From Paenibacillus tuaregi (GTDB lineage Bacteria > Bacillota > Bacilli > Paenibacillales > Paenibacillaceae), in NCBI RefSeq assembly GCF_900086655.1, contig NZ_LT575476.1, positions 2,088,503-2,152,502 on the forward strand: a stretch of DNA of 64,000 bases, written 5' to 3'. The notes below the pieces were generated by a model. The model was not told where the DNA came from. It did not search any database and saw only the letters and a program-made list of their open reading frames with translations. A program made the position numbers and the translations under genes. Below, one piece after another: positions 16,502 through 25,054 of this stretch (the stretch's first letter is position 1; the number at the start of each line of letters is the position of its first letter).

Positions 16502-17275
16502 TTGACCAAAATCGGCTTGCAGTTGTACACAGTCAGGGAAGCACTTGAACAGGACTTCGAAGGAACGATCCGCAAGGTGGCTGAGCTTGGGTACCATGGA
16601 GTGGAGTTTGCTGGGTATTATGGACGCACCGCTGAGCAGGTCAAAGAACTGCTGGCCGAGACCGGCCTGGAGGCTTTGGGCTCCCATATCGGATACGAGC
16701 GGTTGAAGCAGTCGCTGAGTGATGAAGTTGCATTTAATCAGATCATTGGGAACAAATACTTAATTATTCCCTATCTGTCGGAAGATCAGCGTAAAGGCTG
16801 GCAGGGCGCCATTGACGGCATTCGGAGCCTCGGTGTGAAAGCGGCGGAAGAGGACATGGTGCTCTTGTATCACAACCATGATTTTGAGTTGAGTGAAGAG
16901 TATGAAGGGCAGCCTGCGCTCGATGCCATGTTCTCGCAGGTGCCTGCCTCTCTTCTTCAAGCTGAGTTGGACACTTGCTGGGTCCACTTCGCGGGTTATG
17001 ATCCGGTTGAGTATATTTTGAAATATACAGGCAGGCTTCCGCTTGTTCATCTTAAAGACATGGTCACGAAGGCGGATGGATCAGCTGAAACGGTAGAGCT
17101 GGGTCAAGGAGAAGTGGATCTGAAAGCTATCGCGGATGCGGCCGTCGCTTCGGGGGCTGAGTGGCTGGTGGTTGAACAGGATGAGTGTCTGCGAAATGAC
17201 CCGCTAAAGTGCATCGGGATTAGCATGGAATGGATTAAGAATTATCAACGTCAAGGAGGACAAATACATGTCTAA
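16502..17275 (+). CDS. Sugar-phosphate isomerase/epimerase-type TIM barrel
   Basis: A 257-residue AP-endonuclease-2/xylose-isomerase-like barrel. Likely metal and substrate ligands are seen in YHNHDFE, AELDTCWV, VHLKDM and VVEQDE. It starts with TTG at 16502 behind GGAGTGAG. Members isomerise or epimerise sugars and, in some pathways, cleave or hydrate 3-keto-sugars. The stop codon overlaps the start of the next gene by 8 nt, so the two are translationally coupled. The conserved metal site argues for an active enzyme; specificity cannot be assigned. Confidence 0.82.
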   Translation: MTKIGLQLYTVREALEQDFEGTIRKVAELGYHGVEFAGYYGRTAEQVKELLAETGLEALGSHIGYERLKQSLSDEVAFNQIIGNKYLIIPYLSEDQRKGWQGAIDGIRSLGVKAAEEDMVLLYHNHDFELSEEYEGQPALDAMFSQVPASLLQAELDTCWVHFAGYDPVEYILKYTGRLPLVHLKDMVTKADGSAETVELGQGEVDLKAIADAAVASGAEWLVVEQDECLRNDPLKCIGISMEWIKNYQRQGGQIHV

Positions 17276-18350
17276 AGTTTTGAAGGTAGCGGTAATTGGC
17301 TGCGGCGGAATTGCCAAGGGAAAGCATCTCCCAAGTCTGGCCAAACAACCAGAGGTTGAACTGGTAGCATTTTGCGATATTATTGAAGAGCGTGCCGTGG
17401 AAGCCAAGGAGAAATATGGAAGTGAGGACAGTAAAGTCTATACTGATTATAAACAGCTGCTCGAGGAAAGTGGAGCGGAAGTCGTTCATGTATGTACGCC
17501 AAATGACTCCCATGCTGAAATCACAATCGCTTCGCTGGAATCCGGCAGACACGTCATGTGTGAGAAGCCGATGGCCAAGACTTCTGAGCAGGCCCGGGCT
17601 ATGCTGGAAGCGGCGAAACGCACAGGCAAGAAATTATCGATCGCTTACCAGAACCGTTTCCGCAGTGACAGCCAATACCTGAAGAAGCTCTGTGAGGACG
17701 GCGAGCTCGGAGATATTTATCTGGGCAAGGCGCTGGCGATCCGGCGGCGCGCGGTTCCAACCTGGGGTGTGTTCCTGGACGAAGAGAAGCAGGGCGGAGG
17801 CCCGTTGATCGACATCGGAACTCATGCGCTTGATCTGACATTGTGGCTGATGGACAACTATGAACCGAAGAGTGTGACGGGTTCTGTGTTCCATAAGCTG
17901 GGCAGCCGGGCCAATGCGGCTAACGCTTTCGGCTCCTGGGACCCTGAGAAGTTTAAAGTGGAGGATTCCGCATTCGGCTTCATTACGATGAAGAACGGGG
18001 CGACCATTATTCTGGAATCCAGCTGGGCGCTCAATGTGCTTGAGATCGGTGAAGCTCAGACGATTCTAAGCGGAACCGAAGGCGGTGCGGATATGAAGAA
18101 TGGTCTTCGTCTGAATGGAGAGAAGAACAGCCGGCTGTGGGAGACCAAGGTGGATCTCAGCTCTGGCGGCGTAGCCTTCTACGAAGGCGAAGAGGAGACG
18201 GACGCTTATCTGGAAGCCAAGTCCTGGGTGAAAGCCGTTCTTGAGGACGAGGAGCCAGTTGTTAAGCCAGAGCAGGCATTGGTGGTTACGGAGATTCTGG
18301 AAGCGATCTATGAGTCCGCCAAAACAGGCAAAACTGTATATTTTGAATAG
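17268..18350 (+). CDS. Gfo/Idh/MocA-family oxidoreductase, second of operon
   Basis: A 360-residue paralogue of the first oxidoreductase, with the Rossmann motif VIGCGGIAKGKHLP at residues 9-22 and CEKPMAKT. The segment GGGPLIDIGTHALDLTLWLM supplies the H-x-x-D helix typical of the catalytic domain. The ATG at 17268 sits behind AAGGAGGAC and overlaps the previous gene by 8 nt. It is about as long as the first oxidoreductase but the two are clearly diverged, so they probably act on different intermediates, for example one oxidising and one reducing. Confidence 0.88.
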   Translation: MSKVLKVAVIGCGGIAKGKHLPSLAKQPEVELVAFCDIIEERAVEAKEKYGSEDSKVYTDYKQLLEESGAEVVHVCTPNDSHAEITIASLESGRHVMCEKPMAKTSEQARAMLEAAKRTGKKLSIAYQNRFRSDSQYLKKLCEDGELGDIYLGKALAIRRRAVPTWGVFLDEEKQGGGPLIDIGTHALDLTLWLMDNYEPKSVTGSVFHKLGSRANAANAFGSWDPEKFKVEDSAFGFITMKNGATIILESSWALNVLEIGEAQTILSGTEGGADMKNGLRLNGEKNSRLWETKVDLSSGGVAFYEGEEETDAYLEAKSWVKAVLEDEEPVVKPEQALVVTEILEAIYESAKTGKTVYFE

Positions 18351-18371
18351 AGGACAGGAGGAACTATTACA

Positions 18372-19340
18372 ATGAAACTTGGTGTATTTCTTGTACTTTT
18401 TGGAGACCGTTCTTTTGAAGAGGCCCTTGATTTTGTCGCATCCCAAGGCGTAAAAGCTGTAGAGATTGGTACAGGAGGAAATCCTGGCAACAAACACTGC
18501 AAGCCGGATGAGCTGCTGGAGAACAAGTCAGCACGCGATGCGTTCAAGAAGGCTCTCGATTCCAGGGGTATTACCATCAGCGCGCTTAGCTGTCATGGTA
18601 ACCCGCTGCATCCGCAGAAGGCGCTTGCTAAGGCGGATCATGATGATTTTGTAAAAACGGTGCAGCTTGCTGAATTGTTGGAAGTTCCCGTTGTAAATAC
18701 ATTCTCCGGATGCCCGGGGGATCACGAGGAGGCGAAATATCCGAACTGGCCGGTGGCCCCATGGCCGAATGACTACCAAGAGATTCTGAAGTGGCAGTGG
18801 GAGAACAAGGTGATCCCTTACTGGAGCGAATGGGGGAAATATGCGGCAGACCATCATGTGAAGGTCGGTCTCGAGCTTCACGGCGGCTTCTCTGTTCATA
18901 CACCAGCTACGCTGCTTCGCCTCAGGGAAGCTGCAGGGGAAGCGATCGGCGCCAATCTTGACCCGAGTCATATGTGGTGGCAGGGGATTGATCCTGTTCA
19001 AGCGATCCATATTCTCGGCCGTGAAGGTGCGATTCACCACTTCCACGCTAAAGATACGGTGATTGATCCTGTCAATGTGAACAAATACGGGATTACGGAT
19101 ATGCAGTCCTACACCAACATGCTTGACCGGGCTTGGCAGTTCCGGACGGTCGGATACGGCCATGACAGCAAGACGTGGGCGGATATTGTGAGTGCGCTGC
19201 GCCTTGTTGGTTATGATTATGTGGTCAGCATTGAGCATGAAGACGGCCTGATGTCGATTGAGGAAGGCTTTACCAAGGCTGTCCGCAACCTTCAGCCGAT
19301 TATTATTGAAGATTCAAGTGCGGATATGTGGTGGGTGTAA
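18372..19340 (+). CDS. Sugar isomerase/epimerase-type TIM barrel, second of operon
   Basis: A 322-residue xylose-isomerase-like barrel, longer than the first one. Four metal-binding strands are visible: VGLELHGG, ANLDPSH, IHHFHAKD and VSIEHED. ACAGGAGGAAC precedes the ATG, 21 nt after the oxidoreductase stop. It ends the operon. Large members of this group are found beside Gfo/Idh/MocA dehydrogenases in sugar, inositol-like and glycoside-cleavage clusters. Here too the exact reaction is unknown. Confidence 0.84.
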   Translation: MKLGVFLVLFGDRSFEEALDFVASQGVKAVEIGTGGNPGNKHCKPDELLENKSARDAFKKALDSRGITISALSCHGNPLHPQKALAKADHDDFVKTVQLAELLEVPVVNTFSGCPGDHEEAKYPNWPVAPWPNDYQEILKWQWENKVIPYWSEWGKYAADHHVKVGLELHGGFSVHTPATLLRLREAAGEAIGANLDPSHMWWQGIDPVQAIHILGREGAIHHFHAKDTVIDPVNVNKYGITDMQSYTNMLDRAWQFRTVGYGHDSKTWADIVSALRLVGYDYVVSIEHEDGLMSIEEGFTKAVRNLQPIIIEDSSADMWWV

Positions 19341-19366
19341 AATAACCAAATAAGTTCCACCTAATA

Positions 19367-19414
19367 GAGCCAAACTACCTTCTGGAAGAGCCGGAAGCGG
19401 GTTTGGCTCTTTTT
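19367..19414 (+). terminator. Terminator of the oxidoreductase/TIM-barrel operon
   Basis: GAGCCAAAC (19367-19375) pairs perfectly with GTTTGGCTC (19401-19409), followed by TTTTTCG. The AT-rich stretch from here to 19594 holds several -10-like hexamers (for example TATAAT near 19480), presumably for the next gene, but no clear -35. Confidence 0.92.
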
Positions 19415-19594
19415 CGCCCAGAATTTTAATTGTAAAATCAGTGTCAAAGTTCATTTTGTATACCATCGCACGTATATATTGTATAATCAGATATTATCCG
19501 TTTCATTTATAAGCAAAATGTTGTAAAATATATATACTAACTAAACGTAAGTTTTTTCGGTTAACCCTGACCGGACGACGAAGAGGTGATTTTT

Positions 19595-19909
19595 GTGGAG
19601 GATCAATGGGTTTTGTGTCCGCGATTTGAGTCTGCATTCTCTTTTTTGGGGAAAAGATGGAATGGTCTGATTATACAGACATTGATGAGCGGTCCGAAGC
19701 GCTTTAAGGATATTTCCGGACTGATTCCGTCTATGAGTGATAAAATGCTGTCTGAACGCATGAAGGATCTGGAATGTGAAGGGATACTGGTACGTCATGT
19801 ATACCCGGAGACCCCGGTTAGAATTGAATATGAGCTGACAGATAAAGGCAGGGCGCTGCGTCCTGTCATGGAGCAGATTCAATCCTGGGCAGAAGCCTGG
19901 GTAGAATAA
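19595..19909 (+). CDS. HxlR-family transcriptional regulator
   Basis: A 104-residue winged-helix regulator. FLGKRWNGLIIQTLMSGPKRFKDI and MSDKMLSERMKDLECEGIL are the typical HxlR segments. The GTG at 19595 is chosen because GAGGTG lies 6 nt upstream; a GTG at 19586 would overlap that site. C8 (in VLCPRFE) sits where a redox-sensing cysteine lies in YodB/CatR/HypR relatives, so thiol sensing is plausible. It is followed, 64 nt on, by a flavoprotein that it may regulate. Confidence 0.88.
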   Translation: MEDQWVLCPRFESAFSFLGKRWNGLIIQTLMSGPKRFKDISGLIPSMSDKMLSERMKDLECEGILVRHVYPETPVRIEYELTDKGRALRPVMEQIQSWAEAWVE

Positions 19910-19973
19910 TATAAGCCAGCCGGGTCTTTAGACAGACGGGCGGGCTTGATTCTTACAGAGAGAAGGTGCTTTA

Positions 19974-20540
19974 GTGGCAGAGATCATTATTATCGGAGCA
20001 GGACCAGCTGGAGCCAGCGCAGCATTATTCCTGGCCAAAGCAGGCAAAGAGACCTTGGTAATTGACAGCAACACCAGTATGACCAAGCGGGCCTGGATTG
20101 AGAACCACTATGGCGTCAAAGATATCTCTGGTCCTGATCTGCTGAAGATTGGGCGTGAGCAGGCTGCGAAATTTGGTGCCAAGTTCATCGAGGAGAAGGT
20201 TACCGTAGTGGATACGAATGGCGGTCAAACCGTTAAGATCAAGACTGAATCCGGGAGAGTCTATGAAGCTTCTTACGTGATTCTTGCAACGGGAGCGCTT
20301 ACTGACTTGGCGAAGCAAACCGGGCTTGAGCTTAAGGAAGGCATTGAACCAAGAATTAAGACGGTAATTGCGACTGATGGTGCTGGACGAACCAGCAATC
20401 CTAGAATTTGGGCGGCCGGGACGGCTGCAGGAGTAAGTGTGCATACGATTATCACCGCCGGAGATGGAGCAAGGGTTGCGGTGGAATTATTGAGCGAACT
20501 GAATGGTGAGCGTTATGTGCAGCACGATGTTTTGAAATAA
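19974..20540 (+). CDS. Short FAD-dependent thioredoxin-reductase-like protein
   Basis: A 188-residue protein with an N-terminal FAD-binding GAGPAGASAALFLAKAGKETLVID and a C-terminal RTSNPRIWAAGTAAG, which are the two FAD-contact motifs of thioredoxin reductases. The NADPH-binding domain and the CxxC redox pair that normally lie between them are missing, so this is a single-domain version about 120 residues shorter than TrxB. It starts with GTG behind GAGAAGGTG. Such proteins accompany HxlR or MarR regulators, but their reaction is not known to me. It may need a separate reductase. Confidence 0.8.
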   Translation: MAEIIIIGAGPAGASAALFLAKAGKETLVIDSNTSMTKRAWIENHYGVKDISGPDLLKIGREQAAKFGAKFIEEKVTVVDTNGGQTVKIKTESGRVYEASYVILATGALTDLAKQTGLELKEGIEPRIKTVIATDGAGRTSNPRIWAAGTAAGVSVHTIITAGDGARVAVELLSELNGERYVQHDVLK

Positions 20541-20570
20541 TTCAAGTTAAATTCAGTATATAAATAACGA

Positions 20571-20606
20571 TAAGGGCTTCGGCAGGAATTCTGCCGGGCT
20601 TTTTTA
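20571..20606 (+). terminator. Terminator after the short flavoprotein
   Basis: CGGCAG and CTGCCG pair around GAATT, with G-U extensions, followed by a run of six Ts ending near 20606. Confidence 0.85.
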
Positions 20607-20664
20607 TTTGTCCATATTCCATGTTACTCAAATCACACACCCTAGTGCAGAGGATCAAGTACGA

Positions 20665-20680
20665 TGTAACTAAATTCACA
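20665..20680 (+). promoter_or_regulatory. Fnr-like box before ric
   Basis: TGTAACTAAATTCACA matches TGTGA-N6-TCACA at nine of ten positions. It is only 24 nt from the ric ATG, too close for the -41.5 activation geometry seen elsewhere in this window, so it might repress or be chance. Confidence 0.35.
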
Positions 20681-20704
20681 GACTACAGATAGGAGAGATA
20701 ATAT

Positions 20705-21409
20705 ATGGGATTGGCTGAACTGTTACTGGGCGGAGAGCACCAAGTTAGAGATATCGTGATCCGCTTCCCCAAATCCAGCGATTATTTCCGCAGCCGCAGA
20801 ATTGATTTTTGCTGTGGAGGGAACCGTCCGCTGCAAGAGGCTGTTGAAGAGAAAGGGCTCACCCTGGAGGAAGTGTTGAATGATCTTCGCCAGATGGTTA
20901 ATGAACACCCTACTGCCAAGGAAGAGAACGACTATACCCGTTGGAATTCCTGTGATCTTATTGCTCATATCGTTAACAAACATCATGCTTATTTGCGGCA
21001 GGAACTCCCGCACATAGAACAGAACGTGAATAAAGTGTTCCGTGTACATGGACAGGATGAAGCACATTTGGCCGAGGTACACCGGTTGTTCGGACAATTG
21101 AAGGCGGAGCTGCTTGAGCATACCGAGAAGGAAGAGGCCGAAGTATTTCCGAAAATGGTCAATTGGGAGACCGCGCGGGAACCAGAGACATTGGTTAAAT
21201 TGCAAGCCTCGATTGCTGAGCTGGAAGCGGAGCATGACAAGGCGGGAAGTATCCTTAAGGAAATTCGCGCATTAACCCAGGACTTTACACCGCCAGCTCA
21301 TGCTTGCACCACATACAGAATCACCTATTCCCGTCTGGAGGAGCTGGAGGAGATGACTTTCCAGCATGTTCATCTGGAGAATAATATATTATTCCCGCGC
21401 TATGAATAA
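20705..21409 (+). CDS. ric: Iron-sulfur cluster repair di-iron protein (ScdA/YtfE)
   Basis: A 234-residue cytoplasmic protein. Residues 1-60 are the ScdA N-terminal domain with the hallmark RRIDFCCGGNRPL, and residues about 75-230 a hemerythrin-like four-helix domain with ligand histidines and glutamates (HIVNKHHAYL, HTEKEEAEVFP, EAEHDKAG, HVHLENNILFPR). Family members repair Fe-S clusters damaged by NO or oxidants, or reduce NO. AGGAGAG lies before the ATG. The next gene is nirB, a source of NO stress, and hmp is 11 kb away, so the context fits. Confidence 0.95.
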   Translation: MGLAELLLGGEHQVRDIVIRFPKSSDYFRSRRIDFCCGGNRPLQEAVEEKGLTLEEVLNDLRQMVNEHPTAKEENDYTRWNSCDLIAHIVNKHHAYLRQELPHIEQNVNKVFRVHGQDEAHLAEVHRLFGQLKAELLEHTEKEEAEVFPKMVNWETAREPETLVKLQASIAELEAEHDKAGSILKEIRALTQDFTPPAHACTTYRITYSRLEELEEMTFQHVHLENNILFPRYE

Positions 21410-21449
21410 ATAACGTATTTACAGAGGGATACAATTTTGCGGAAAAAGT

Positions 21450-21512
21450 TGTGAAAATAATCACTAAAGTGTGACAATTCTCACACTTCAGTTACATGGT
21501 AGTCGGTATACT
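21450..21512 (+). promoter_or_regulatory. nirBD promoter with two Fnr-type boxes
   Basis: TGTGACAATTCTCACA at 21470-21485 is a perfect Fnr palindrome, and a TATACT -10 begins exactly 21 nt later (21507-21512), putting the box at -41.5 from a start near 21519. A second box, TGTGAAAATAATCACT at 21450-21465 (nine of ten), is centred 20 bp further upstream, on about the same helix face. Confidence 0.8.
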
Positions 21513-21570
21513 TGGTTTAACAAAGGCGATAGATAATCCAATGCCTGAATTGAGTGGGAGGCATATTGAT

Positions 21571-24006
21571 ATGGATAAAAAGAAACTAGTGGTCATCGGT
21601 AACGGGATGGCTGGAATTAGCACAGTAGAGCAAATTTTAAAGTTATCTTCAAATTTTGAGATTACCGTATTCGGGAGTGAACCTCATCCCAATTACAATC
21701 GGATCATGCTTTCCTACGTGCTGGAAGGCAGCAAGACCATTGATGATATCATTCTAAATGATCTGAATTGGTATCAAGAGAACGGAATTACACTTCACAC
21801 CGGAACCACGGTTACCCGTATTGACGAGAACACAAGGGAAGTTGTCGCAGAGAACGGCATTAGAGTCCCTTATGATAATGTAATTATAGCTACAGGCTCC
21901 AAACCATTCATTCTTCCTATACCAGGAAGTGATAAGGAAGGGGTTATTGGTTTCCGGGATATCGCAGACTGCAATCAGATGCTTGAGGCTGCGAAGAGCT
22001 ACCGTAAGGCTGCGGTAATTGGCGGTGGATTGCTTGGATTGGAAGCTGCTAAGGGACTAGTGCATTTGGGTATGGATGTCACAGTTGTGCATCTAATGAA
22101 TGATCTGATGGAACGCCAGCTTGACAGCCAGGCGGCGGCGATGCTTAAGGATGAGCTGGAGCGGCAAGGAATCAAATTTGCGATGGGCGTGCAGACGGCG
22201 GAACTGCTTGGCGGCAACCGGGTAACCGGGCTTAAGTTTACCGACGGAACCGTGCTTGAGGCTGATTTCGTAGTCATGGCTGTGGGCATCAAACCTAATA
22301 TCGATGTGGCTGCTGCCAGTGGAATTCAGACCGGCCGTGGTATTCTGGTTGACGACTATATGCGCACATCTATGGAAGGCGTTTATTCGGTAGGGGAATG
22401 TAATGAGCACCGGGGTATCTGTTATGGCCTGGTTGCGCCGCTTTTCGAGCAGGGCATGGTGCTTGCGAAGCATATTTGCGGAGTGGAGACCGCGGGTTAT
22501 GAGGGTTCTGTCGTCTCGACCAAGCTGAAGATCTCCGGGGTAGATGTATTCTCAACAGGAGAATTCATCGATAGTCCTGAGCATCGGGTCATTTCCCAGA
22601 AGGATGATTGGAAACGCACCTATAAGAAGATTTTGCTCAAAGACAACGTTATGGTAGGGGCGGTTCTGTTCGGAGACATAACAGAGTCGGCTAATCTTCA
22701 GAAGTTAATCAAACAGCACACAGAAATGACGGATGAACTCTATGGCCAGCTTATGGGCAGCGGTTGCTGCGGTGGCGGAGCTAAGAAGACCGCCTCTGTG
22801 GAGACAATGGCGGATGACGAGATCGTCTGCGGCTGTAACGGGGTCACCAAGAAGACAATAGTGGATGTGATCACGGAGCAGGGGCTTACTACAGTAGACG
22901 AAATTAAAGCCTGCACCGGGGCAACCCGCTCTTGCGGCGGCTGTAAGCCGATGGTTGAACAAATTCTCCAATACGTGCTTGGCGATGGTTTCAAGGAAGC
23001 TGCCAAACAGGGAATTTGCGGATGTACCACATTAAGCCGTGATGAGATCGTGGCCGAAATTCAGGCTAAAGGCTTATCAACAACTAAAGAAGTCATGAAC
23101 GTTCTTGGCTGGAGTCAACCGGAAGGCTGCTCGAAGTGCCGTCCTGCGATCAACTACTACCTGGGGATGCTGTATCCGGACACCCATAGTGATGAGAAGG
23201 AATCCCGTTTTGTTAACGAGCGGATGAACGCTAATATTCAGAAGGATGGGACTTATACTGTCGTTCCACGGATGTACGGCGGCGTAACAACTCCAGAGGA
23301 TCTCAAGAAAATTGCCGATGTATCGCTTAAGTATAACGTGAAGGTTGTTAAAGTGACTGGCGGCCAGCGGTTAGACTTAATCGGGGTGAAGAAGGAAGAC
23401 CTTCCGAAGGTTTGGGAAGAACTGGATATGCCTTCGGGTTATGCTTACGCTAAATCTCTCCGCACGGTCAAGACCTGTGTCGGTTCGCAATTCTGCCGGT
23501 TTGGAACCCAGGATTCCATGGGAATGGGAGCTATCCTGGAACGCAAATTCGAGAGACTGGACTTCCCGGCTAAATTCAAGCTGGCGGTAAACGGCTGCCC
23601 AAGAAACTGTGCGGAGTCGTGCACGAAGGACATCGGTATTGTGGGTAATGATGGCGGCTGGGAGATCTTCATAGGCGGAAATGGCGGAATAAAAGCAAGA
23701 TTGGCGGATTCGCTCTGCAAAGTAAAAACAGACGAAGAGCTGATCGAGATCTGTGGTGCTGTTATGCAATATTACAGAGAGACTGGTAAGTATCTGGAGA
23801 GAACTTCGGAATGGGTGGAGCGAATGGGGCTTGCACAAATCCGCGAGACCGTCGTTGATAACCTGGATCAGCGTAAAGCCTTGATGGAGCGGATCGAATT
23901 TGCTCTGCAGCAGGTAGAAGATCCTTGGAAGAAAGTTATTGAGGATGAGCGTGCCAAACAGACCTTGTTTAACCAGCTTCATCCAAGCGGCCATTCGGTC
24001 AAATAA
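21571..24006 (+). CDS. nirB: NADH-dependent nitrite reductase, large subunit
   Basis: An 811-residue cytoplasmic enzyme that reduces nitrite to ammonium with NADH. The N-terminal FAD/NAD domain begins GNGMAGISTVEQ. Two BFD-type [2Fe-2S] cysteine regions follow (CGCNGVTKK...CTGATRSCGGC, and CGCTTLSRDE). The C-terminal sulfite/nitrite reductase domain binds sirohaem and [4Fe-4S] with C636, C642, C676 and C680 (GSQFCRFG, GCPRNC). The ATG at 21571 follows GGGAGG; an in-frame ATG at 21496 lies inside the promoter and cannot be used. nirD follows 23 nt on. Fnr control suggests a dissimilatory or detoxifying role. Confidence 0.95.
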   Translation: MDKKKLVVIGNGMAGISTVEQILKLSSNFEITVFGSEPHPNYNRIMLSYVLEGSKTIDDIILNDLNWYQENGITLHTGTTVTRIDENTREVVAENGIRVPYDNVIIATGSKPFILPIPGSDKEGVIGFRDIADCNQMLEAAKSYRKAAVIGGGLLGLEAAKGLVHLGMDVTVVHLMNDLMERQLDSQAAAMLKDELERQGIKFAMGVQTAELLGGNRVTGLKFTDGTVLEADFVVMAVGIKPNIDVAAASGIQTGRGILVDDYMRTSMEGVYSVGECNEHRGICYGLVAPLFEQGMVLAKHICGVETAGYEGSVVSTKLKISGVDVFSTGEFIDSPEHRVISQKDDWKRTYKKILLKDNVMVGAVLFGDITESANLQKLIKQHTEMTDELYGQLMGSGCCGGGAKKTASVETMADDEIVCGCNGVTKKTIVDVITEQGLTTVDEIKACTGATRSCGGCKPMVEQILQYVLGDGFKEAAKQGICGCTTLSRDEIVAEIQAKGLSTTKEVMNVLGWSQPEGCSKCRPAINYYLGMLYPDTHSDEKESRFVNERMNANIQKDGTYTVVPRMYGGVTTPEDLKKIADVSLKYNVKVVKVTGGQRLDLIGVKKEDLPKVWEELDMPSGYAYAKSLRTVKTCVGSQFCRFGTQDSMGMGAILERKFERLDFPAKFKLAVNGCPRNCAESCTKDIGIVGNDGGWEIFIGGNGGIKARLADSLCKVKTDEELIEICGAVMQYYRETGKYLERTSEWVERMGLAQIRETVVDNLDQRKALMERIEFALQQVEDPWKKVIEDERAKQTLFNQLHPSGHSVK

Positions 24007-24029
24007 TCTGCTGAAGGGAGAAATCAACA

Positions 24030-24380
24030 ATGAAACAGGAAACAACCTTTATTCCAGTGGGGAATGTGAATGATTTCCCTGACCGGATTGGACGGACTGT
24101 CGTGGTAGGTGGCAAGGAAATTGCCATATTTCTAACTTCCGTGGGAGAGATGTATGCTATAGACAACCGCAATCCTCATCCCAAAGGAGGACCTATGGCC
24201 GAAGGCATCGTGTCAGGATTCTATCTGTACGATCCTTTGTACGATTGGAAGATTGACTTAAGAACGGGGCTCGTCCAAGCACCCGACCAGGGCCAGGTGC
24301 AAACCTACCCGGTTATGGTTAAAGACGGGATTGTATATTTGGCTGCAGCGGCACAGGAAGCCGCAGGATTGTTGTCTTAA
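24030..24380 (+). CDS. nirD: Nitrite reductase small subunit (Rieske-like fold)
   Basis: A 116-residue partner of NirB. It has the Rieske fold outline, but the iron-sulfur ligands are gone: where active Rieske proteins have C-P-H and C-x-x-H, this reads NPHPKGG and DPLYDW, leaving only one histidine. NirD proteins of enterobacteria also lack the cluster, and the subunit then serves a structural role. AAGGGAGAAA lies before the ATG, and a strong terminator ends the operon. Confidence 0.92.
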   Translation: MKQETTFIPVGNVNDFPDRIGRTVVVGGKEIAIFLTSVGEMYAIDNRNPHPKGGPMAEGIVSGFYLYDPLYDWKIDLRTGLVQAPDQGQVQTYPVMVKDGIVYLAAAAQEAAGLLS

Positions 24381-24401
24381 AATCTCAACTGTTGGTAATA
24401 G

Positions 24402-24432
24402 GGGGCCGTCCCGAAAGACGGCCCCTTTTTAT
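24402..24432 (+). terminator. Terminator of nirBD
   Basis: GGGGCCGTC (24402-24410) pairs perfectly with GACGGCCCC (24417-24425), followed by TTTTTATT. Confidence 0.95.
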
Positions 24433-24665
24433 TATCTCTGCTTATTACTACCAAAATACCTTTAAATGTAAAATAATAAAATTGAAAGAAATAAATATAG
24501 TATTTTTAAAGTTCCCAGTAATATCAAATTAAATAAAATTGTGACATATATTATATTGTTACGTTATATAAAATACTATTATTTGGATGTACTAATAAAA
24601 ACCAATAATTTACATGCGATTAAATAGAGATTGTAGAATACTATTAACACTTTAATCCCTTGGGT
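24433..24665. other. Gene-free AT-rich stretch
   Basis: These 230 bases are very AT-rich compared with both flanks, with many TATAAT-like hexamers and stop codons in all frames. I see no gene, RNA motif or repeat. The change in composition starts right after the nirBD terminator and marks the left edge of a degenerate region. Confidence 0.6.
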
Positions 24666-24893
24666 ATGCAGTTTAACTTAATCCATGAAACTGGTGATTA
24701 TCCGGTATACAACGAACTTTTATTCAGCGATAAAGGGGAGGGAAGTTGTTTTACAGATCTCAGCTTCTTTCAAAATGTTGACTTTCATCCCTGTCTAAAT
24801 GGTAAGCTGTCCGTATTCAGGAGGAGAGAAGCGCCGGGGGAGAGATCATACAAAGTATATTGTAAGCATGCTTTAAAGGAGAACTTGGTATGA
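24666..24893 (+). CDS. Unrecognised short ORF in the AT-rich region
   Basis: A possible 75-residue product starting at ATG 24666. It has three cysteines (GSCFTDL, HPCLNG, VYCKH) and no membrane segment. No good ribosome site precedes the ATG, and I do not recognise it. It overlaps the next small gene by 4 nt. Because a broken ABC exporter follows, it could be the remains of a peptide precursor or an accidental frame. Confidence 0.25.
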   Translation: MQFNLIHETGDYPVYNELLFSDKGEGSCFTDLSFFQNVDFHPCLNGKLSVFRRREAPGERSYKVYCKHALKENLV

Positions 24894-25051
24894 ACAATCT
24901 GATTATGATTCTGAGTATTGTAGCCATTGGCACATTTACAGTTTTTCTTAATCAAAAAGTAAAGAATAAGGGCAGGATGAGCATGATTTTGGCCATCATA
25001 TTTGTCTTGTATATCTCAACCTTTCTTATTATAGGCATGTTCAAGGGTTAA
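24890..25051 (+). CDS. Small two-helix membrane protein
   Basis: A 53-residue protein starting at ATG 24890 behind AAAGGAGAAC. Two hydrophobic stretches (NLIMILSIVAIGTFTVFL and ILAIIFVLYISTFLIIGMF in outline) are separated by a basic loop QKVKNKGRM, so a hairpin in the membrane with the loop inside is likely. It lies 3 nt before the broken exporter and could have been its partner or an immunity-type protein. The good ribosome site and intact frame argue that it is, or recently was, a real gene; the function is unknown. Confidence 0.5.
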   Translation: MNNLIMILSIVAIGTFTVFLNQKVKNKGRMSMILAIIFVLYISTFLIIGMFKG

Positions 25052-25054
25052 TTT

